From the NCBI GenBank assembly GCA_900660155.1, contig CABFPE010000042.1, positions 1,862,007 through 1,926,006 of the forward strand: DNA of 64,000 nucleotides, read 5' to 3'. The notes under the pieces were generated by a model. It worked only from the letters and a program-made list of their open reading frames with translations, was not told the origin of the DNA and did not search any database. Both the position numbers and the translations under genes were made by a program. The stretch comes from Hofstenia miamia. Its lineage: Eukaryota; Xenacoelomorpha; Acoela; Hofsteniidae. This document shows positions 47,250 through 59,106 of this stretch, piece after piece. Position 1 is the first letter of the stretch; every line of letters starts with the position of its first letter.

Positions 47250-47746
47250 TGTCTAGAGTGACAACATGCTCTCTAACAGTTGGCAGCCCAAATCATGGTG
47301 CTGCATTAAGTTGCATTAAGTACAGCTACGATTAAGTATAGGGAAATAGATTTTATTCAACCATTTCTATTTATACATTTCACTTAATGATTTACACTAT
47401 GATGTTAATATACTGCTGGTGAATGTAAATGCATGGTAATTATATGTGATATTTATTATTTATTTACATAGGCTGAGGAAATAAGAACAACTGAGATCTA
47501 TTTTATTTGATCTAGAAATTAACAACTAGAGACACACAATTAGCACCTTGGCAAGCTTGGAGCTATTTGTGGATACCACTTTGTCATGATGCCATGTGAA
47601 TTGGTTGCTATTGGATGATAATTCTCTGTGAACTAGTTTTCTGTTTTTTTTTATTGAACTGGCAAACTACCAATGTTCTGTTTTCTACCTATTATTTGAG
47701 TTACCTAGTACTGCTGGAGTGGTCAGAGCATCCCCATGATTCTACA
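47250..47746 (+). repeat. LTR (family B), partial, inverted
   Basis: It ends CCCCATGATTCTACA, the inverse of the TGTAGAATTGTGGG border, and its interior is the inverse of 46128-47117. It is about half the full length. The left border near 47250 is uncertain. Confidence 0.65.
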
Positions 47747-49485
47747 ATAGCCATAAAATACAAATATAGTGTCTCATGCCCCACATGTGACATTTTACTT
47801 TTCCTTTGAAACCTCTCTTTCAGATGGTATCATAGACATACTCCTTGAGGTAGATGATACAAAGGGGTCATGATATCACTAAATCATTAGTTTATCCTGC
47901 ACTAAAAGGAATCTTATCATGTTTACACTTATCATCAGGTTTTAATTCCTCTCTTGAGTCAAGAGTGTGAGAGTAAACCATTTCAAGTCTTGGTTGGCAA
48001 GCTTACTAAGTCTTCATATCACTATTCTTATTTAACCTAGTCTCCAACTCCTTTGTGCAGGGGTCTGTCAATTCAGATTTGGATAGGTAGCTCTAAAGAG
48101 TCTTTGTCTCATCAACAATATTATCACCTTGATCTGATGGAACTGATATTCAGTGATCTCTTGTGTTGCACCTTCTCTTCACCCTTCTCATTTGTAATCT
48201 GCTGAATTTTAATATCCATTTATTCATTAATTCCTCTGGGACTGCTTTGGCTATTGTGCTTCTCAATGGTATAAAGTCAGTGTATTTTGTAAAATTATCT
48301 AGGATCACCAACATAGTATCCTAAATAATCCACAATGATTTTTGTCAACTCTGCTCTTTGCTTGTTAAAATGCACATTGCTTGCCAGCCAACAGGTTCCT
48401 CATTTATCAATTATCTCTTCCAACTGCTTTTTAGACACTCATACATCCATGCACATGCTGTTATTGAATGCTTTTTCTGTCTGTGTAATTCCCAAAAGTC
48501 CTCTTTCATGTATTTTTCTAATTAATTTGAATTTGTAATAATCAGGCAAAGTTAATCTATTGTTGTGACTAGTAGCATACAACAACCCATTTTTTTGTGA
48601 ATTTAAAATAATAATTCAAAAATATTCAAGTGACAGTTTCCTCAATGGTGCCTGTTGGTCCTTGCACCTCTATATTACTTCTTTCCAGACTGGATCTCCC
48701 TCTTGATGTTAGATGATGTCTTCTTGGGAAATCTCTTTCATGATTATCAGTAATACTGCTCTACCTTGTTGGTCTGCATTGCTTTTGGATAACTGCTCAT
48801 AGTGTTTTGTTGGCAGTTTCATCTCTCATTCAGGATTTCCTAGATCCCTTTCATATTGTGGCAAGGCTGTCCATAATTTGGCATTTGTGTGAAGATTACC
48901 TTTCCAATGTTTCATCTCAAAATTAAAATCAGTCAAATACTCTATCCATTGGGCTATGATACTGTTCCAATCTCCTGAGAACTTCTTTAACCAGAACAGA
49001 CCACTATAGTCTGTTCTCATGGTAAAGTGTCTCCCTAGTAAGAATGATAAAATTTCTTAAGATTTTCTACAAAGTCTAACATCTCCAAATTTCATGAACC
49101 TGTAATCTGTCTCACAGCTGAAAATTTTATGGAATCTCTTTCCCATTATTCATCTGGCTGATGGTTGTGCCTATCACTACTGTGCTCACATTGCAGTCAA
49201 CAATATATGGTCAATTATAATTTGGTGTACTCAGTGATTGCACTTTCTTCAGGTCTTCTCTTGTTACTTTCAATTAATCCTAAATATTCATGGACCACTC
49301 AAAATCATGTTCTTTCTAAGTAGCTTAGATATTAGTTCTGTTTTACACAAGATTTGGAATATAAGAAACATAGTAAATTAAAAATCCCATATTCTGCTTG
49401 ATATCCTTCTATATTCTCTGTGCTTTGATTTTATCAATGAGGTCCTTTGCATTATTCTTTATTGTAATATACCCCAGTCTAATAA
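47747..49485 (-). mobile_element. divergent Ty3/gypsy pol fragment M
   Basis: The minus strand carries decayed RT (about 49480-49150), RNase H (49020-48826: RTDYSGLFWLKKFSGDWNS, HWKGNLHTNAKLWTALPQY) and integrase (about 48640-48000: zinc segment near 48540-48400, core near 48330-48060). An LTR of family B abuts its 5' side and another lies beyond its 3' end. It is heavily broken and clearly older than F. Confidence 0.7.
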
Positions 49486-50379
49486 TGTAGAATTGTGGGC
49501 TGGGAACTCTAATTATACTACAGAACTCATTGTCACTGCAGTAGGTTGAAGAAGTGACCTTATCATAACAGCCTTCATTCCATTAAGTTAACATAGAGAA
49601 ATTTTAGAATAAACATGGGTAATTCATCCAAGTAACTAGTACTGTTTTAGGTAAACTCCAGGATGACCAATTTGTATGGCTTCCAGCCAAAGTGCTGTCC
49701 ATAAAGAGAAGTGCTTAACTTGAGAGATCAGTGCTACCCTAATTGTCTCAAAATTTATTATCTATCTCACAAGTCCAATAAACAGCTCATTTGTTTTCTT
49801 ATCTCTCAGCTCACTAATTAATAGCATATAGTTGCCATGCATTCATATTAACCAATGATATAATATCATCACAGTGTAATCAATTATTTGTGCAGGTACT
49901 TGTTGAAATCAAACAAAGGGTTTATTAATTCTATATATAGCCATACACATAACCTAATGCAGTCCACAATTTGGGCTTGCTTGCTGTTGGAATCACTATG
50001 TGTCACATCAGTACTTGAAGAAAGTACTCCCAAATTGTCACTGGAATTTGCACAATTATTATCATATCAAAAAAGAATTTATTAAATAAAAAGGTAGACT
50101 GAAGTTGAAGCTAGATAAAATCTATTGACCATTTTCTACATCTTTTCTCATTTTATACATTGTGAATTATTACCTGTCTTTGTTTACAATGTAATATAAT
50201 GTGATGATCATGTTTCCCTTGCAATTTAATTTGAGCAATAATACTATGTAGCACCTAAGTGAGGGGGCATAAAAATGTTATCACAAGCTAAACTTGAAAT
50301 AAAGATTTACGTAATTTTGACATCATTACAAATAGAAAATCAAAAAATAATAATCATAAAATCCATGAGTGAATCTACA
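49486..50379 (-). repeat. 3' LTR (family B)
   Basis: It is 894 bp, from TGTAGAATTGTGGG to GAATCTACA. It stands directly downstream of the family B extension at 50380, so it is the 3' LTR of that element. The TGTAGA...TCTACA borders form a short inverted pair, as in family A. Confidence 0.78.
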
Positions 50380-53300
50380 CGCCCCCCTTGCTCAAATTAA
50401 TTCTGTGGTAACAACTGGAGAGCAGGTCCAGAGACTATCTTTTGAGTGGCTGTAATCATTCTATGATGAGAACTCCTTCCCAACTCTGAACTTCTGCATA
50501 CTGGGGTTCTCATGTGACTTGCATTAGGACTCCCCTCTGAGTTACAACCTCATCTCTTAATTTGAAAAACTGTATTGTAGGCATCTGTGAGCTATTGGGG
50601 CAGTTGCGCCTTAAATTGTTCAATCTACAAGTTAGGGTGTCATAAAATCTCTCATTCAGCCAGAATCCCTTAAGTGCTATCATTAATGTCATCAATGCAT
50701 CAGTATCAGAAGTATGTGCGTCCTCAGGTTTGATTGTGGGGTCGGGATAAAAGTGGACAAATACTTCCTGAAAATACCCCATTCTTGTGGCATGATCAAC
50801 AAAGAGGGAGCAAAACTCTGGAACCTGCTGCAACGTCATTTCATTTGGATCTGATACTTCAGCACACAGTATGGTTATGATTTATATTCTTTTTGTGACA
50901 TCGTAATAGTGAGTGATGTTTTCAACATTATTAACCCTTAATAAATCTCCTGTGGCCTGAAATAGTATGAGCACTTGAGGGTTCATCTGTGCTAGCTTTT
51001 CATGAGTTTTCCTTAGTTGTTTGTGGATTGGAGCTCCTTGACTAAATACATCATGGATAGTTAACTTCCTGTCTATGAATATTCTTTCTTTGTTATCTCC
51101 TTCTATCTGTCTTTCTTGCACATCTTTATACTCTTCCATTTGGCTGAGTCAGCTTGCCTCAATTCCACTGCTCACAAAATTGAACTTGTCAGGTAAGTGA
51201 GCTGCCACTTTCTTCTTGCCTTTTTTCACTCTCCACATAGGTTGTACTAAAGGAGTCTCTATGCTGAGAGGGGGTATGAAAACCAGTTTTCTTTGTGAAT
51301 ATGATTTTCTAACTCTGTGAAACTAGCTTTTTTTCTTAGACTTGTGGTTCCAATCATGACTGGATAGTTGATTCTTGCCTCTTTCAAAGTGTCCCAGAAT
51401 TTGTTTGTACCCTGTTCAGGTGTAGTTCTTTTATTCAACTGGCGGATATTTTAACACAAGCTGTGGTGCACTCTACATCCAGGGCTACTTGGAGACTGTA
51501 AAAAGACCAGCTCTTCTTTTGTGAACATTTCTGTTAAGCGCCATTTCATCATGGTGAGGACGTCTTTTTCATTGGATTGATCGTGCTCTATCATTAGGAT
51601 TCTCTCATTTTCAGTAATGGACCTCTGAGGTGTGGGCGTTGGGGGTGTAAAAGTTCCTCTGAACTTCTCTAAATTGACCCTCTTGATGAGCTCTCAGATT
51701 GATGGAGGGAACTACATGGATGACATTGCTAGTCATTTGACCTCCTTGAAGAACTGTTGTGGAGTTCTCATAATTTGTTCTAAGATAATGATAGGGACAA
51801 TTCTTCCTTCTTTCCTGACCTGCCGGGCAGATTCTGTAAATTGTCCATAGCCACATTTTGGATACAACAACTGTTGTAAATTGAAGAAAATTTTGTTTCT
51901 ATCAGGGACATCATTCATGTTCAAATGATCTAAGAATCTGTGGTGGACCCAGAGAGTCTCTCCATGAGCTGCTTTTTGCTTAGCAGGGCGTTCTCTGAGT
52001 GGAAAATTGTAAACTTAGTATTTCTATACCATATCTAAAAAAATATTCACGTCTGACAGACAAATTCCCAGTCAATTGCTAATCATGATTATCAGCATCT
52101 TACCAGTTATACTGGTCACCCCCAACACTTGGTGTAATATTTTTTGAATTTCTCCATAGCCTTCTTGGTCTTGCCTGGTGATGATTGAGGTGTACATTTG
52201 TGGAGCATCCAATTATTTGCCTTGCATGACAGGGGACATACTGCTAGTTCGTGGGTTGTCATCTTTGCTATGGATGTGCATTTGTCATGGTTCATTGGAA
52301 GGGTCAATTGTGAATATCTAGTTAGATAGATTGCAATTATCCAAATGGCTCCTCTTGTGTATATATTGAGCACATTCTTTTCGGAAAATAAATAGTTTCT
52401 AAAGTTTTTTCTGTCTTGTGCGTCATAAGAGAAATTTAATTCTCACAGAAGGCTTTCCACTTATCTATGATATTGGGCAGTGGGACTTCTTATATTTAGT
52501 GTGGGCCAGTCAGACTCGGGGTTCTTATTGGCTTTGATGTCTGTCCATATCTCCTGGATCTCATGCAATGTCTGTTACTTTGTATAGCAATGGAGTGTGA
52601 AGATCTGTTAGTGTGGCATAATCCATCAACAAGCCATGTAAGAAAAAAGATGGAAGTAGCTAAGACTAAAAATGTAATAATGATTAAATTGTAAACACAT
52701 GATTATGATTGATTATATAATTTGTAAAATATGTTAAGCAGCTTGATACCTAAATTAACTCAACAGTATTTGACAAAATCTAAGATGACCAAACAGCATA
52801 CACTAATTAATGCTGACGTTGCATAATTAAAAAGCAGAACTAGAAAGCAAGGGAAAATTGTAAGCAAGACTCAATCAACAGGTACTAGTCGAGTATTTGA
52901 TTATTTACTTAGATGTGCTATAAATATTCACTAAATGTTAGAATGATTGATGAACAAATTTTACTTGGATTTACTTTCTTACTTATTGTCAGGTTATTTA
53001 ATAGTTTTATGGAAAGCTAAACATTCAAGCACTAGAGTATTTGTACGGTGGTCCCTGAATACATTTAAAGGAACTCTGGAGCAGCCTCACAATCAGCTAT
53101 TCAATGTTGATGAGGGCGGTAGCTGTAGATTTCTCAATGTGCTTATAGGTTATTGATAGGGATAGGGATTTTTATTTGTTATAGCTTTCCTATCACTTGT
53201 TGCTCACAGATTATTATGATTATATTTAAGTTGCTCTGCATGTTTATTTATTCAATGTTTATTTTTGTAGCTGACCATCAAATGAACTTGAATTAACTTT

Positions 53301-54205
53301 ATTGCTGACCACATAGATTGTTCAAATGTATGGAGGGCTAGCATGTAGTACTATGTCTGTAGGGCTATTAAATGTAAGGAACAATAACAAGCTGAAGCAT
53401 CATGGTTGCATTATATCCTTTTATTTACTTAATTATAATAACAAGAACAATCAATGCATTAAATTAGTAAGTTATCACACACACACACTATCACTGAGTT
53501 AACCATCTACACACTGATTCATCCAATGGTTTCCACTGTGTAGTTCAAGTAATAGCTGGAACTTTTACCACTAACAATGTCTCTGGAATCACATAGCACA
53601 GTGTTGGGTTTTGACCCTGTCTTCCATCTACTACTCTCGATCTAAATAAACTGTGATTAGTTAAGCATTTAATAAAGGAAGTGCAGATTAATTTAGTTAA
53701 TTAACTACACAATCAATTAGTTAGAGAGAATTAGGAGTCTGTTGTACTTTAGCCATCGCATATACCCTGAAAAGTAGTTAGTTACTCTCATTTACTCGCA
53801 ATAACTGTATTGACAAGATTCTAATTTAGCTCCAGAGTCTGTGATTGAAGTATGGTATGAATTATTAGTTTCTGATCAACTGCTAACCAGTGGGAGGGGA
53901 TCTTTTTACATAACATTAAGTTGGTATAAAGTAGTTTCATCACAGATATAATGCCAGTGTGATACATTGAAATTGGACAATAGCTAGAGCAGAACAATAT
54001 AATGAAATTTTCCATATAGAAATCTAAGCTCTCAACAGCTTCTGGTATGTCCTCCTTGTATTCCGATTTTAATACCATGACTAGGTGAAGTTTTTCAACC
54101 TTGGCAATTCTGTATGCAATCTCAATATGTTCCATTCATTTTTCATCTTGTGTGTACCATACTTCTCCAATATATTCTGCTGATTCCCTCCAGCATTTTT
54201 GAGTT
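50380..54205 (-). pseudogene. post-integrase extension of the family B element, split by a solo LTR
   Basis: Two parts, 50380-52611 and 53825-54205, flank a solo LTR. Minus-strand words include IAYRIAKVEKLHLVMVLKSE (53.8-54.1 kb), HEIQEIWTDIKANKNPESDW (near 52540), LTLPMNHDKCTSIAKMTTHE (near 52300), NKERIFIDRKLTIHDVFSQG (near 51060), GYFQEVFVHFYPDPTIKPED and AHTSDTDALMTLMIALKGF (near 50720). This is the most divergent extension copy, yet the C-terminal block is easily recognised. It is a fossil. Confidence 0.7.
52612..53824 (+). repeat. solo LTR of the F type, inserted in the B extension
   Basis: It starts TGTGGCATAATCC and ends GACAAGATTCTAA, 1,213 bp, with the same landmarks as F's LTR (GGAGCAGCCTCACAATCAGC, GTAGCTGTAG, CCTGTCTTCCAT). 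The flanks are GTTAG at 52607-52611 and TTTAG at 53825-53829, a near-perfect 5-bp target duplication. The extension continues on both sides, which supports a simple insertion followed by LTR-LTR recombination. Confidence 0.75.
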
Positions 54206-54769
54206 ATAACAAATTATCTTAATATTGTTTTAGATCTAAATTGATGACCTATAATTGACCAATATAATGACAGTACATGTAGTAATTATAAATGTAGGTT
54301 AGGAAGTTGTTCAAATAGAATTTATTTATCTAAGCCAATATATTTTGGTAATGGCTACATATAATATTGAATGAACAACTAGTAACATTTCAGGTTGCAA
54401 ATAGATATAACACTTTTACACAATAGAGACTAAGTCGAGTTGTGTCATGCCTTGAGTAAGCACTGAGCTAATGTAGGGTACACATAAGCTATCTTGATTG
54501 AGCTGAGAAGTGGCACTCAAGCATTGGATGGAATGGTGAAATTGGATGTGGAGATCTGCTTCAGGCAGATGCGCACTAGAAGATCGCTATGGAGGTTACC
54601 ACATGGCTTTGTCACCTAAAAAGTGAACAGTTAATTAAGGTTACGTAAAATAACAGAAGAAACTAGTCAAGCAGTAACAACAAGTAAATCCTTACCCACA
54701 ATAACACAGCTAATGTTACAAGGTAACAGTAGACAAACAGTGATAATGCCTGGTAGAGGATATTACACT
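54206..54769 (+). repeat. LTR (family A), 3' half
   Basis: It matches the inverse of 28257-28800 and the copy at 61295-62003 up to the terminal GGTAGAGGATATTACA. The 5' half is missing; the left border with the B extension is near 54206-54215. It abuts integrase sequence of opposite orientation at 54770. Confidence 0.75.
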
Positions 54770-55713
54770 ACCAGCCCATTCACCTGAGGTTGATAGGCTG
54801 CTTTCAAATTGCGGCCCATGATCAGATACTAATTTACACATTGTTCCATACTTTAATATCCATTCTTTCATTATTTTCTTTGCTATCTGTTTGGCAACTG
54901 TACTGTGTAGTGGAATAATTTGAGCGTCTTTTGTGAAGTGGTCTACTATTACCAAGAGATACTGAAAACCCTAATAATTCTTTGACAGTTGTTCTAGATC
55001 CATATGGATGATCTCATTAGGTCTTTCTACCACTTGGCACTCAAAGTCAGCTCTTTTTTCTGGAAAGTGACTGGTGTTTTGTAGAAGACATTTTTCACAC
55101 TTAACAATAACATCTATAACTGCAGATCTTATGCCTATGGTGACATATCAAGTGTTGAATGTTTTTTCAGTTTGTATTATACTGAGATGCCCTCTCTCAT
55201 GTACTCATCTTATTAGGTCTCTGCAAAAGTATTTGGGGACTGTGAGTAAGTTGTTTTCACATTTTGCATAGAGAAGGCCAATTTCATTTAGTTTCCAATT
55301 GTATTGTTTAAAGTATCAATTTACCACAGGAGTGGTAGGAAAAAAAGGATCCTGGATTTGTTTAATTATTTCTGATAAGACTTGGTCATGGTGCTGATTA
55401 TTATTTCTTCTTCTGAGATTTCTTCTCATATGATTATAGGCAGAATGGCTTTTCCATTTCTGTTGGCATTAATTTCAGGAATTAATTTGTACTCAGTGTG
55501 AGAAATGAAGCCAAAGGTAATCTTCTCTCTTGCAGGTTTCTTGAGGTCTCACTTGTAACTAGGTAATGCTGTCCAATAATTAACATTGAGATGCAATCTG
55601 ATGTTGTCTGGAAAATTAAAAATCACTTCGATATTTGATCCATCTAGCTACAATTTTTGATTTATCTCCTGAGAACTTTTTTAGCAAACTGAGTGTACTA
55701 TTATCAAGTCCAA
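54770..55713 (-). mobile_element. Ty3/gypsy pol fragment G (integrase and RNase H)
   Basis: Minus-strand integrase core at 54955-54770 (MVIVDHFTKDAQIIPLHSTV, LKYGTMCKLVSDHGPQFESS), zinc segment near 55240-55080, then linker and the RNase H end to 55713. It is of the divergent type, closer to M and D than to H. It is a fossil. Confidence 0.7.
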
Positions 55714-55798
55714 ATTATCACCACTACACCTAACTTAAAGCAGGTTCAAAGACAAAGAATTGTACCAAACTGCTAGCCACTACTAACTGTAATTCAAA
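55714..55798 (-). repeat. LTR (family A) fragment before gag
   Basis: About 60 bases (CACTACACCTAACTTAAAG and following) match the LTR interior near 28905-28980. The fragment is joined directly to the gag start at 55799. Confidence 0.45.
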
Positions 55799-56340
55799 AT
55801 GACAAATACTAGAGGAAAGAAAGGTAGTGCTAAGAGAGGCACAAGTAAAACAACCCCACCCAAGGAGAACATGTTCAGAAACAGATGTATCCCCCACAGA
55901 ACTGGAAATATTCTAAGATATACAAATGAAACAGAAACAATACTGAGATCTGAGATACAATTGTTGGTGGAAAGAATGGCAAAATTAGAGCAAGAACATG
56001 AAAACGCAATGAGTGAATTAAAAATTGAAATGGACAATTGCCAAGAGAACCAACGTGAGAATTTTCAAAGAGACATCAAAGCAATAACAACACAATTAGC
56101 ACAATCAAACAAATGCTTCCAGGAATAGAACGCAAAATGGGAAAAGATATGCCAACAACTAGAACACGTGAACAGACAGCTAATACTAGACAATGAAATA
56201 CAGGCCCAATAAATAGAACAGCTCAAAGATAAACTCAGATCATCAGAGCTGGGCAGAGACGTGAATTGTGAAAATCAGAGACTAGAACTAGAAGATCTGA
56301 GAAACAAGCTGAGAGCAATACAAGAAAATGAAGAGGAAAA
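55799..56340 (+). pseudogene. gag N-terminal region
   Basis: It begins MTNTRGKKGSAKRGTSKT, like gag of element C. A Glu/Gln/Lys-rich heptad-like stretch follows (ILRSEIQLLVERMAKLEQEH, ENFQRDIKAITTQLAQSNK), a probable coiled coil. The capsid and zinc knuckle are absent; the sequence passes into integrase-derived sequence near 56341. It is a deletion derivative and a fossil. Confidence 0.65.
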
Positions 56341-58596
56341 TCTGAAAGAAACAAGAATGGACTCCTATATGTGGAAGCACAGAACAACAGGATTGCAATG
56401 CCAGTATACTACAAATGAGCCTTAATATGAAAAGTGCATGAAAAAGGCCATCCAGACATTACACAAACTGGTAGACAACTTTACCAAGTACGCAAGATTG
56501 ATTCCCATGAAGAACACAACAGCTGAAACAACTGTGGAGTTGAGACTAGATGAAAATGCTGAATTTAAAATAAATCAAATCAATGGAAATGAAATTATGT
56601 ATGATATGAGTGAATTAGACAGTTTACTGGAAGAAGGTTTTGATGAGGAATTCAAAACAAACATCAGTAACAGAAATTTACAAAGGAGAGTGCTGCCAAG
56701 GCAAGCAGCAAGAGATAAATATATATATATGACCCAGAAGTACGGGATGTAAATTTACTTTCTGAATTTAGGCAAATTGAATGAGATGCAACAGCAACAA
56801 CTGCAAAGGAAGAGAGTGTGCCAAGGAGATGACAACGTCAAACCTGCAGAGAAGAATACAAAGAAGGTCTTGAACCAGATCTCAGATGGAAGGCAAAAGG
56901 GACGAGAATGAACCAACTAATTGAAGGCACAGAGTGAGAAGGCGTCCAAGTAGTCCCCAATGCTGATTTGAGGGCAGGGAGACAAAAAGACAGTGCCTCT
57001 CCTGCTGGAGATCTGTACCACCAATTTGAGGGCAAGCAGGGAACCAGTGAAAATCCCAGATATCTGCAATGCTGATTTGAGGGCATGCAGAGAACTGGTG
57101 AACAGCAGCTAAACTTTCCCTTCAGTCCTCCTTGCCAACTCAAGGGCAGTGTGACAATTTGAGTTCCTATGAAGGTGCAAGTTGGCAAAGAATGGTATGC
57201 ATATGAAAGCTATTTGAGGCTGACATATCTATGGATCCCACAAGTGGTCAATTGCTGAAAAAGTCAACTTTGAGCTAATTCAAGGGCAACTCAGTAGAGA
57301 CCATCAGCATGGACTCACTGGACAGTGAGCAGAGCACCCAGCAAACAACTAAGGATTAATCAGGTACACGCCCCCTCTGAGACTACATAAGAGAGAGAAA
57401 AATAAATGGAGAAACATTGCACCCTTATTTCATGGGAACACTAAAAATGAGGAATAATGCATATGAAAAGTTGTCAATGGAAACAAAAGCCCACATAAGA
57501 AAAGTAGCAAGAACAGAGGTCAGCAATATACCCATCATACTGGATGCACAGAAAAGACCAATGGTCAACACAATAATAAGTTACCAGAGAGAACTAAATG
57601 AGATGGGAGAAAGACCATTCATGCGCAGCATGGCACATGTCACATTTGATGAAAATTTCACACTTGAGACAGCTCAGGGAATTATGGCATATATAGAACA
57701 AATTGCAAGGATACCAGAAATCAACATCAACAAGGACAATTTAATGATCATCCACATCCTCAAAGAAAAAGAGTATAATAAAAACTTAGAAAAGCAACTA
57801 GACCAAACATTAATGGCAAGAGTCCAAGGGATAACAATTGTAATTATTGGAAGAACAACATTCAAAGAGCTGCCACCATTCCTGGGTGATCTACAAATGA
57901 GAGTGGAGAAATTGTTCCTATGGGAGAAGATACAAACAGAGAGAAAAATAGCAGAGTTAATATTCCTTGATCTACAAATAGATTATTGGGTAGCATACTG
58001 CTAATTAATGGTGGATTCTTGTGTATCAAAAGAACTATACAAACAAATAAAACAATAGAGTTGAAAACAAATGCAGAGGGCATAGAGAAAGCAAACATCC
58101 TATTAGCAAGTGTAGCCTCACACAGAGACAGGAGCATATTAAGAGAATACAAGAAATATGGAAAGAAATGAAACTGCAAAAGAAAATGAAAGAAGAATGA
58201 TCCAAAATACATATGTAAGCTCCTGCAAAGAAATATCACAAGATGATTGAGGTAGTGCTAACAGAAATAAATAGAGCATATGAGTTAAACTCAATAAAAG
58301 ATTTTAGGAACATGATATTTGAAGAAAAGAACAGCCCAGAAATCAGATTTAGAACATCTGCATGGATGCTGGCAATATTCACAACACAAGAGCAAGGAGT
58401 ATGGTTACCAATTTCGAGAGCAGGGAGACACAGGCTAACAAAAGTGAAAAAGTATGAGATAGTGATGTCCCCAATAAACACTCAAACGGAAAACTGGCTA
58501 CTAAAAGGACATGTAGAGAAATTGACACCCCCTGACAAACTAAAAAAAGCTGACACAAGAAATCAAAAAATTCATTAGCAGGATAATAATCAATAA
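56341..58596 (+). pseudogene. integrase scraps and extension N-terminal half (deletion derivative)
   Basis: Short integrase pieces (KLVDNFTKYARLIPMKNTTA) pass into the pol tail (LDENAEFKINQINGNEIMYD, LLEEGFDEEFKTNIS). Within one open frame (56438-56752) the tail continues into VLPRQAARDKYIY, the start of the extension. QLKG-type motifs occur at about 56960-57300. HPYFMGTLKMRNNAYEKLS (57417 on), the alpha/beta block (KRPMVNTIISYQRELNEMG, TLETAQGIMAYIEQIARIPE, NLMIIHILKEKEYNKNL, GITIVIIGRTTFKELPPFL) and RTSAWMLAIFTTQ follow. The copy is cut by an LTR start at 58597. Confidence 0.7.
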
Positions 58597-58671
58597 TGTA
58601 GCATCATCCAAAACAAATAAAAAATAAGCTGCAAATGTCAAGCAGAATGGGAATAAGATCAAAGAAACAAT
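58597..58671 (+). repeat. LTR (family A) start, in left arm
   Basis: TGTAGCATCATCC starts here inside extension sequence and runs at least to the arm end at 58671. A mirrored copy is at 59032-59106. LTR similarity fades out at about 58704. Confidence 0.65.
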
Positions 58672-59030
58672 GATTAGAATTATTTGTCTAAATAAAAACA
58701 ATATTTCTTGTATTCTCTTAATATGCTCCTGTCTCTGTGTGAGGCTACACTTGCTAATAGGATGTTTGCTTTCTCTATGCCCTCTGCATTTGTTGTCAAC
58801 TCTATTGTTTTTATTTGTTTGTATAGTTCTTTTGATACACAAGAATCCACCATTAATTAGCAGTATGCTCCCCAATAACTATTTGTAGATCAAGGAATAT
58901 TAACTCTGCTATTTTTCTCTCTGTTTGTATCTTCTCCCATAGGAACAATTTCTCCACTCTCATTTGTAGATCACCCAGGAATGGTGGCAGCTCTTTGAAT
59001 GTCGTTCTTCCAATAATTACAATTTTTATC
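58672..59030 (-). pseudogene. inverted-repeat spacer with a third copy of extension sequence
   Basis: After about 30 bases of LTR-like sequence, 58704-59030 repeats 59540-59870 in the same orientation, and therefore the inverse of part of the left arm (alpha/beta block region). It is continuous with the left arm without an N. Confidence 0.65.
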
Positions 59031-59106
59031 NATTGTTTCTTTGATCTTATTCCCATTCTGCTTGACATTTGCAGCTTATTTTTTATTTGTTTTGGATGAT
59101 GCTACA

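Noticed and set aside
47615-47809. Small plus-strand hydrophobic frame as a host gene
   Set aside because: It straddles the end of a family B LTR and has no homologous support in other copies.
58672-59031. Hairpin centre as a functional replication origin or cruciform element
   Set aside because: The spacer is a third copy of extension sequence and ends at an N; there is no independent sign of an origin.
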